NCBI GenBank assembly: GCA_035284865.1
Contig: JAYKHL010000221.1
Span: 1-27,491, forward strand
DNA from: JAYKHL01 sp035284865
Lineage (GTDB): Bacteria; Cyanobacteriota; Sericytochromatia; S15B-MN24; JAQBPE01
Reading direction: 5' to 3'
DNA: 27,491 nucleotides
A program made the translations under genes and the position numbers. Positions 23,189 to 27,491 of this stretch are shown piece after piece (the stretch's first letter is position 1; each line of letters starts with the position of its first letter). The notes under the pieces were generated by a model. The model was not told the origin of the DNA and did not search any database. It saw only the letters and a program-made list of their open reading frames with translations.

Positions 23189-24322
23189 ATGGAAGACCTG
23201 TTCATGCTTGCCAAGGGGCGCTACGCGCCGCAGGCCCACGTGGGTCTCCCGGAGGGCACCTTCGAGGAGGAGCACGGTCGGAACGGCTTCTTCGGGCGGG
23301 TGTCCCACCTGTACCACGCGCACCCTCCCACCAGCTGGCTCCGCATCGAGGGTCCGCTGAGGCCGCGCGCCCTGAATGCCCTGGCCCTGGTGCCGGGGGA
23401 CGCGGAGGACCCCCGGGGAACGCCGGTGACCTTCCTTGAGAACGAGGACGTGGCGCTGCGCATCTCGCGCCGCAGGGCCCCGATGCCCTATGCCTACCGC
23501 AACGGAGACGGCGATGAGGTCTGGTTCGTGCACCGCGGCGGCGGGCGCCTGGAGACCGACTATGGGCCTCTGGTGCTCGAGGAGGGCGACTACGTGGTGC
23601 TTCCCCGCGGCACGACCTATCGCTACACGCCCACCAGCGAGGACCCTGTGGTGCTGGTCATCGAGTCTGCCTCCGAGGTGCGGTTGCCCGATCGCGGGAT
23701 GCTGGGTCGCAACGCACTGTTCGATCCCGGGGTGATTGTCACGCCGAGCCCGGCGCCCTCCCTCGCAGCGGGTGGAGAGTGGGAGCTGGTCATCCGGCGT
23801 GCGGGGGCGCACACCTCGGTGTTCTACCCGTTCGATCCGATCGACACGGTGGGGTGGAAGGGCGACCTCACGCCCTGGAAGCTGAACGTGCGTGACTTTC
23901 GGCCGGTGATGAGCCACCGCTATCACCTGCCGCCCAGCGTCCACACCACGATGCTCGGCCACAACTTCGTGGTGTGCACCTTCGCGCCGCGGCCGCTGGA
24001 GGAGGACCCGGAGGCCGTGCGCGTGCCCTTTTACCACCGCAACATCGACTTCGACGAGGTCATCTTCTACCACGCGGGCGACTTCTTCAGCCGCGACGGG
24101 ATCGCGCCGGGGATGGTGACGTATCACCCCGTCGGCATCCACCACGGCCCGCACCCCAAGGCGATGGCTGCGAGCTGGACCAAGACGGCCACCCAGGAGT
24201 ACGCCGTGATGGTCGACACCCGGCGTCCCCTGCGGCTCTCCGAGGAGGCTGCCCGTGTCGAGTGGGGGGACTACTGGGCCTCGTGGGGGGCCCGTGAGCT
24301 GGCCCAGGAGGCGTCGTCATGA
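23189..24322 (+). CDS. hmgA: Homogentisate 1,2-dioxygenase (short bacterial form)
   Basis: A 377-residue cupin-fold Fe(II) dioxygenase that opens the homogentisate ring to maleylacetoacetate. ATG 23189 has GAGGAG nine bases upstream. Seen: an N-terminal cupin with AYRNGDGDEVWFVHRGGGRLETDYGPLVLEEGDYVVLPRGTTYR, and a C-terminal cupin with FYHRNIDFDEVIFYHAGDFFSR (His283 and acidic residues 287-290) and GIHHGPHPKA, matching the iron-binding His, acidic residue and His of the family. Human and fungal enzymes are near 440 residues; the shorter type is common in bacteria. It sits between the FAH-family gene and the flavin reductase gene and shares a four-base stop/start overlap with the latter. Confidence 0.92.
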   Translation: MEDLFMLAKGRYAPQAHVGLPEGTFEEEHGRNGFFGRVSHLYHAHPPTSWLRIEGPLRPRALNALALVPGDAEDPRGTPVTFLENEDVALRISRRRAPMPYAYRNGDGDEVWFVHRGGGRLETDYGPLVLEEGDYVVLPRGTTYRYTPTSEDPVVLVIESASEVRLPDRGMLGRNALFDPGVIVTPSPAPSLAAGGEWELVIRRAGAHTSVFYPFDPIDTVGWKGDLTPWKLNVRDFRPVMSHRYHLPPSVHTTMLGHNFVVCTFAPRPLEEDPEAVRVPFYHRNIDFDEVIFYHAGDFFSRDGIAPGMVTYHPVGIHHGPHPKAMAASWTKTATQEYAVMVDTRRPLRLSEEAARVEWGDYWASWGARELAQEASS

Positions 24323-24939
24323 TCCTCGATCCCGCTGCCGGCACCTGGAACGACGCCTACCGCCTCATCACGAGCGTCGTTGTTCCGCGCCCCATCGCCT
24401 TCGTCTCCACGTTGAGCCCGGCTGGGGTGCCCAACCTGGCTCCCTTCAGTTTTTTCACCGTGGTGTGCGCCAACCCGCTCACGATCTGCTTTGCGCCGAT
24501 GCGCCGGGGTCCCACTGCCGAGAAGAAGGACACCCTGAAGAACCTCGAGGCATCCGGTGAGTTTGTGGTGAACGTTGTGGACGAGCGCTGGGCGGACGCG
24601 ATGAACCTCACGTCCGCGGATTTCTCGCCGGAGGTCAGCGAGTTCGAGGCCGCCCGGCTCACCCCAGCGCCGTGTGAGCTGGTTCGCGCGCCCCGCGTGC
24701 TGGAGTCGCCCGTGAGCCTGGAGTGTGTGACCCAGCAGGTCATCGAGGTCGGTGAGGGCCCCGGCAGCGGAAGCCTGGTGCTGGGCACGGTGGTGCGGGC
24801 CCACGTGCGGGATGAACTCTATGCGGGGGGCCTGGTGAAGCCCGGAGAGGGATGGCAGCCCATCGCCCGCTGTGGTGGCGCCACCTACCTCCGGCTGACG
24901 GACACCTTCGAGCTGGCCCGACCTGCCAAGGCCCCTTAG
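24319..24939 (+). CDS. Flavin reductase family protein (FMN-binding split barrel)
   Basis: A 206-residue protein starting in an ATGA overlap with the hmgA stop. Seen: AYRLITSVVVPRPIAFVSTLSPAGVPNLAPFSFFTVVCANPLTICFAP, the FMN-binding N-terminus of the flavin-reductase-like/DIM6-NTAB group; KKDTLKNLEASGEFVVNVV; and the C-terminal YLRLTDTFELARP. Such proteins bind FMN and may reduce flavin for a partner mono-oxygenase or act alone. Coupling to hmgA suggests a role in aromatic catabolism, for example with an oxygenase encoded elsewhere. No maleylacetoacetate isomerase is seen in this cluster. Confidence 0.9.
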   Translation: MILDPAAGTWNDAYRLITSVVVPRPIAFVSTLSPAGVPNLAPFSFFTVVCANPLTICFAPMRRGPTAEKKDTLKNLEASGEFVVNVVDERWADAMNLTSADFSPEVSEFEAARLTPAPCELVRAPRVLESPVSLECVTQQVIEVGEGPGSGSLVLGTVVRAHVRDELYAGGLVKPGEGWQPIARCGGATYLRLTDTFELARPAKAP

Positions 24940-24981
24940 GCCCTCGAACACCGCTTCGCCCGGCGGCTGGCGACGTGGGCC

Positions 24982-25596
24982 TCAGGGCTCTGCCATCGGC
25001 TGGCCCCTCAGCACCTCGACATCCTCGTCGCCGAGTGGCTCCTCCAGCCCCAGGTCTGTCAGCATGACGACGTCGAGGCGGGGAGGGCGCTGGGCGCGGG
25101 TGCCCGCGGGCACGATCAGCGCGCGGCCGTCGTCGAAGCGCATGCCTCGCCCAGGGACGATCAGGCGCGTGTCCAGCACGGCCTCGGGGTCCTCTCCGGG
25201 GATGTACTCGTAGGCCTGCACCGAGCCGTCACGCGGGTCGAAGAGGACGTCGCTGATGCAGCCGAGCAGGTGGCTGGCCTCGTCCTCTATCCACATCCCC
25301 ACCACCGTGGCCCTGGCGAGGAGCAACGGCCCGTCATCCCCCGGGGGGTGCATGTCAAGCCCCCGACACGTGCCGATCTCGTCCTCCACCGTCGCCACCT
25401 CTGGCGTCAGCTCCAGCAGATCCTGCACCGGCAGCGGCTCGCCGTGCACCAGCACCTGCGCGTCGTCCCAGGCCACCTGAAAGGACACCAGGCGGTGCTC
25501 TCCTGGGTCCAACCAGGCGTCCCGGATCGTCCCGAGGCGCACCCCTCGCAAGGTCTGGATCGCAACATCCACCATCCCCAACAGGCTCCGCTGCAT
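24982..25596 (-). CDS. PRC-barrel domain protein
   Basis: A 204-residue soluble protein from ATG 25596, with GGGAGG nine bases upstream. Seen: two PRC-barrel-like repeats. The first, about residues 8-65, has GVRLGTIRDAWLDPGEHRLVSFQV; the second, about 95-160, has ATVVGMWIEDEASHLLGCISDVLFDPRDGSVQAYEYIPG. PRC barrels occur in RimM, photosynthetic reaction centre H subunits and many stand-alone proteins of unknown role. It lacks the RimM N-terminal domain. It follows the SRPBCC gene on the same strand with an 87-base gap. Specific function unknown. Confidence 0.82.
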   Translation of the reverse strand: MQRSLLGMVDVAIQTLRGVRLGTIRDAWLDPGEHRLVSFQVAWDDAQVLVHGEPLPVQDLLELTPEVATVEDEIGTCRGLDMHPPGDDGPLLLARATVVGMWIEDEASHLLGCISDVLFDPRDGSVQAYEYIPGEDPEAVLDTRLIVPGRGMRFDDGRALIVPAGTRAQRPPRLDVVMLTDLGLEEPLGDEDVEVLRGQPMAEP

Positions 25597-25683
25597 CGTG
25601 TCTGGCCTCCCGTGCTCCCGCTGTCGTCATCCTAGCGGGTGGACGCAGGGGGCACACCGGGCGACCGGGGCCAGCGGCCCGGC

Positions 25684-26295
25684 TCAGCCTGCAGCCGCCT
25701 GGCGGACCCGCTGCCGGACGCCTCGGATGACGTCCGGCAGCACCGAGCGGGTGGCGAATTCGATCAGCCAGCTGGGCACGATGTCCAGCCAGGGGTCTAC
25801 CGTCAGGTGGTACTGCAGCCGCGTCCGGTCCGTGCCGACCGGGGTCATCTGCCAGTAGCCCCGCTCGAACCGCAGGTTGCCGTCCGCCATGGTCCAGGCC
25901 ACGTTGCCCCGCTGCTTGCGCTCGACGTTGATGTTCACCATCCAGTGGTGGTGAAGGGGCCAGGGCGGCTGCATCTTCACGAACTGCCATGTCGTGTGCC
26001 GGCTGCGCTTTCGGATGCCCGACTCCACCACCATCGGGAGGAACTGATGGTACCGGTCGTAACTGGTGACGGCCCGCCACACCCGCTCGAAGGGGGCCTC
26101 GACCAGGCCATAGACATCGAGGTGGTAGATGGGGTGGCGGTTGACCAGGTGCACCACGATCTCCCCCCGCGTCAGGGCATCTTCCTGCAGGGACGTCGGG
26201 GGGGTGGTGATCTCGGCCTTCGGGTCGTCGGCCGCGCGGGCGGGCGCGGTGGCAAGGGCGAGGATCAGGAGGGCTGTCGGGATGGGGCGGGTCAT
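25684..26295 (-). CDS. Exported SRPBCC/START-like lipid- or ligand-binding protein
   Basis: A 203-residue protein. ATG 26295 overlaps the trmL stop by one base; a GTG one codon earlier is possible. No Shine-Dalgarno is seen, so coupling to trmL is likely. Seen: a Sec signal peptide with cleavage near APARA/ADD, then an SRPBCC/polyketide-cyclase-like pattern: HLDVYGLVEAPFERVWRAVTSYDRYHQFLPMVVESGIRKR, a strand-rich centre, GNLRFERGYWQMTPVGTDRTRLQYHLTVDPW, and a long C-terminal helix (VLPDVIRGVRQRVRQAA). The fold holds hydrophobic ligands in a deep cavity. An exported copy may bind or carry a lipid; the ligand is unknown. Confidence 0.82.
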   Translation of the reverse strand: MTRPIPTALLILALATAPARAADDPKAEITTPPTSLQEDALTRGEIVVHLVNRHPIYHLDVYGLVEAPFERVWRAVTSYDRYHQFLPMVVESGIRKRSRHTTWQFVKMQPPWPLHHHWMVNINVERKQRGNVAWTMADGNLRFERGYWQMTPVGTDRTRLQYHLTVDPWLDIVPSWLIEFATRSVLPDVIRGVRQRVRQAAAG

Positions 26296-26810
26296 CACGT
26301 GGGGGGAGGCTCGGCGAGGTGGCGGTCTGCCAGCCTGGCCACAGGGGGGGGAGCCAGGCCACGGACCTGGAGTTGTCGCATGGCCTCATAAGCAATGACG
26401 GCCACGGCGTTCGAAAGGTTCAAGCTGCGCACCGGCCCCCAATGGGGAATGCGAACCGTGCGTGCTTCCTGGCCGGCCAGCAAGGCGGCCGGCAGCCCGG
26501 AGGTCTCCTTGCCGAAGACCAGGAAGTCCCCGGGCTCGAAGGCCCAGTCGGTGTGGAGCAGGTGGGCCCGCGCGCTGGTGTAGACCCAGCGGGCCTCCGG
26601 GTGCCCGGCCTGCAGGGCGTCGAGGCTCAGGTGGCGCTCGAGCCGGACGGCAGGCCAGTAATCAAGGCCGGCGCGCTTCAGGTGGCGATCCGAGATGGAG
26701 AACCCCAGGGGCTCCACCAGGTGGAGCCTGGCGTCCAGGCCGGCGCACAGGCGTGCCACGTTGCCCGTGTTGGGGGGGATCTCCGGCTCGACAAGGACGA
26801 TGTTCAACAC
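26295..26810 (-). CDS. trmL: tRNA (cytidine/uridine-34-2'-O)-methyltransferase, SPOUT family
   Basis: A 171-residue trefoil-knot methyltransferase that uses S-adenosylmethionine to methylate the wobble base ribose of tRNA-Leu isoacceptors. The start is GTG 26810, giving LNIVLVEPEIPPNTGNVARLC, the exact family N-terminus. Motif 2 FLVFGKETSGLP and motif 3 VRSLNLSNAVAVIAYEAMRQ are intact. Length is normal. A TATACT element ends six bases before the GTG and no ribosome binding site fits between, so the mRNA is probably leaderless. First gene of the trmL-SRPBCC pair. Confidence 0.95.
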   Translation of the reverse strand: MLNIVLVEPEIPPNTGNVARLCAGLDARLHLVEPLGFSISDRHLKRAGLDYWPAVRLERHLSLDALQAGHPEARWVYTSARAHLLHTDWAFEPGDFLVFGKETSGLPAALLAGQEARTVRIPHWGPVRSLNLSNAVAVIAYEAMRQLQVRGLAPPPVARLADRHLAEPPPT

Positions 26811-26816
26811 CCGCCC

Positions 26817-26822
26817 AGTATA
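26817..26822 (-). promoter_or_regulatory. -10 element of trmL, leaderless start
   Basis: TATACT (26822-26817), preceded by CGGG, ends six bases before the trmL GTG. Transcription would begin at or next to the start codon. No clear -35 is seen. Confidence 0.5.
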
Positions 26823-26865
26823 CCCGGCGGGCTGCCTTCAACTGTTCTCTCCGTCGGTTCTCGGG

Positions 26866-26871
26866 TACACT
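26866..26871 (+). promoter_or_regulatory. -10-like TACACT element upstream of the AMIN-like gene
   Basis: TACACT with the CGGG prefix shared by other sites in the window, 54 bases before the ATG at 26926. No convincing -35. It lies back-to-back with the trmL promoter in a 115-base divergent region. Confidence 0.35.
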
Positions 26872-26925
26872 GAGGCCGTCCGCGCGACGCCTTTCTCGCG
26901 CCGGTTGGAGCCCACGACGAAGCCG

Positions 26926-27459
26926 ATGTCGCGCCCCCTTCTTGCCCTGTTGCTGTCGCTGGCCTTGCTGGGTGGGGCCCCCTGTCAGGCGCAGCCGGCT
27001 CCTCCGGAGCCGGAGGTGCGCTACGAGGCCTCCTCCGGGGCGCTCTCGGTGCCCTGGCACGAGGGCGTGCCTGCCATCCGCGAGTACGCCCGACCGCCAC
27101 GCCTGACGGTGGTCGTGCCCTGGACGGCCCGCATGATGGAGGGGGACTGGGAGACGACTGGGGGGCCTGTGAAGCGGGTGCTCGTTCGGCGTGATGGCCT
27201 GAACGCCCGCGTGGAGGCGCTGCTTCATCGACCCCTCCGCGGCGCCTGGCGCGCGCGGGCCACGCGGGGGTTCCTGGTGTTGGAGCTGGCGTCCCCAGCC
27301 CCCTCGCCGCCTGCCGCCGTGCCGAGGCCGACGCCCAAGCCCACGCCGAGGCCGACGCCCAAGCCCACGCCGAGGCCGACGCCCAAGCCCACGCCGAGGC
27401 CGACGCCCAAGCCGACGCCCAAGCCGACGCCGAAGCCGACGCCTGGGGATCGGTGCTGA
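26926..27459 (+). CDS. Exported AMIN-like protein with Pro-Thr-Lys tail
   Basis: A 177-residue protein from ATG 26926. Seen: a signal peptide (MSRPLLALLLSLALLGG) with cleavage expected after CQA or nearby; then one domain of about 95 residues (VRYEASSGALSVPWHEGVPAIREYARPPRLTVVVPWTARM...VKRVLVRRDGLNARVEALLHRPLRGAWRARATRGFLVLELA). Its strand order resembles AMIN domains, which bind peptidoglycan or envelope partners. The last 40-odd residues are a PTPKPTPR repeat ending PGDRC. Such basic Pro-rich tails often span or bind the cell wall. AMIN is a by-eye suggestion. The start could be debated, but the signal peptide supports 26926. Confidence 0.72.
   Translation: MSRPLLALLLSLALLGGAPCQAQPAPPEPEVRYEASSGALSVPWHEGVPAIREYARPPRLTVVVPWTARMMEGDWETTGGPVKRVLVRRDGLNARVEALLHRPLRGAWRARATRGFLVLELASPAPSPPAAVPRPTPKPTPRPTPKPTPRPTPKPTPRPTPKPTPKPTPKPTPGDRC
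27322..27441 (+). repeat. 24-base tandem repeat coding for PRPTPKPT
   Basis: Three identical 24-base units start at 27322, 27346 and 27370. A fourth (27394-27417) has one change, and two 12-base half-units follow to 27441. Each unit is itself two related 12-mers. The identity at synonymous positions points to recent slippage or unequal exchange. The repeat explains the spurious Gly-Val-Gly-Leu and Ala-Ser-Ala-Trp frames on the other strand. Confidence 0.95.
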
Positions 27460-27491
27460 TCAAGCGCTCCAGCACTTGGCGGAACTCGCCA

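Noticed and set aside
26804..27475. Minus-strand frame of Ala-Ser-Ala-Trp repeats
   Set aside because: Shadow of the Pro-Thr-Lys coding repeat on the plus strand; it has no start signal and overlaps the signal peptide region of the real gene.
27460..27491. Possible C-terminus of a minus-strand gene entering from the right edge
   Set aside because: One frame ends with TGA at 27460 and another reads EFRQVLERLIS before running into the repeat shadow. About ten codons is too little to decide, so no feature is reported.
1..27491. tRNA genes, CRISPR arrays, insertion sequences or phage genes
   Set aside because: I saw no T-loop-like intergenic sequence, no spaced direct repeats outside the coding repeat, and no transposase or integrase motif.

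Overview
The window is very GC-rich, densely coding DNA, mostly on the minus strand. Proteins with lipobox or Sec signal peptides, a BrkB/YihY-type inner-membrane protein and FeoB point to a diderm bacterium. Several families are best known from Cyanobacteria and their relatives: a DUF3326 protein, an ArsA/Get3d-like ATPase with a C-terminal alpha-crystallin-like domain, a Ser/Thr kinase-AAA-TPR-GAF giant protein and a cyanobacterial-looking S20. No photosynthesis gene is present. A non-photosynthetic relative of Cyanobacteria (for example Sericytochromatia-like) would fit, but this is a low-confidence inference from family distribution.

Layout. 1-557: BrkB family protein cut by the left edge (-), divergent from a small DUF167/YggU gene (+). 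1082-3622: a pair of unrecognised lipoproteins (-). 3916-12283: a compact four-gene minus-strand run, read as giant Ser/Thr kinase-AAA-TPR-GAF-GGDEF protein, HisC-like protein, M20-peptidase-like protein, then a soluble PAS-like histidine kinase. 12498-15871: Get3d-like ATPase, metallo-beta-lactamase hydrolase and leucyl aminopeptidase pepA, ending in a strong hairpin. 16100-20653: an iron operon led by fur with a near-consensus Fur box at its start (fur-feoA-feoB), followed by a Cys-rich mini-protein, a 59-residue ORF, DUF3326 and a YaeQ-like protein, most joined by overlapping or nearly touching stop/start codons. 20868-21593: secreted C39-like cysteine protease (+). 21798-22067: rpsT with promoter and terminator. 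22145-24939: homogentisate/aromatic catabolism genes (FAH-family hydrolase, homogentisate dioxygenase, flavin reductase). 24982-26810: trmL, SRPBCC protein and PRC-barrel protein (-). 26926-27459: AMIN-like exported protein with a Pro-Thr-Lys tandem repeat (+).

The most striking point is in the 3916-12283 run. The HisC-like protein lacks the PLP-binding lysine (Asn in its place), and the M20-like protein has lost nearly all metal-binding and catalytic residues, although both keep an intact reading frame and overall fold signatures. Two adjacent, apparently dead amino-acid/peptide enzymes sit between a kinase/diguanylate-cyclase sensor and a histidine kinase. This suggests an undescribed ligand-sensing or scaffold module. 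The second point of interest is the Fur-headed iron operon that carries DUF3326 and three other small unknowns, giving a testable functional hint for that family.
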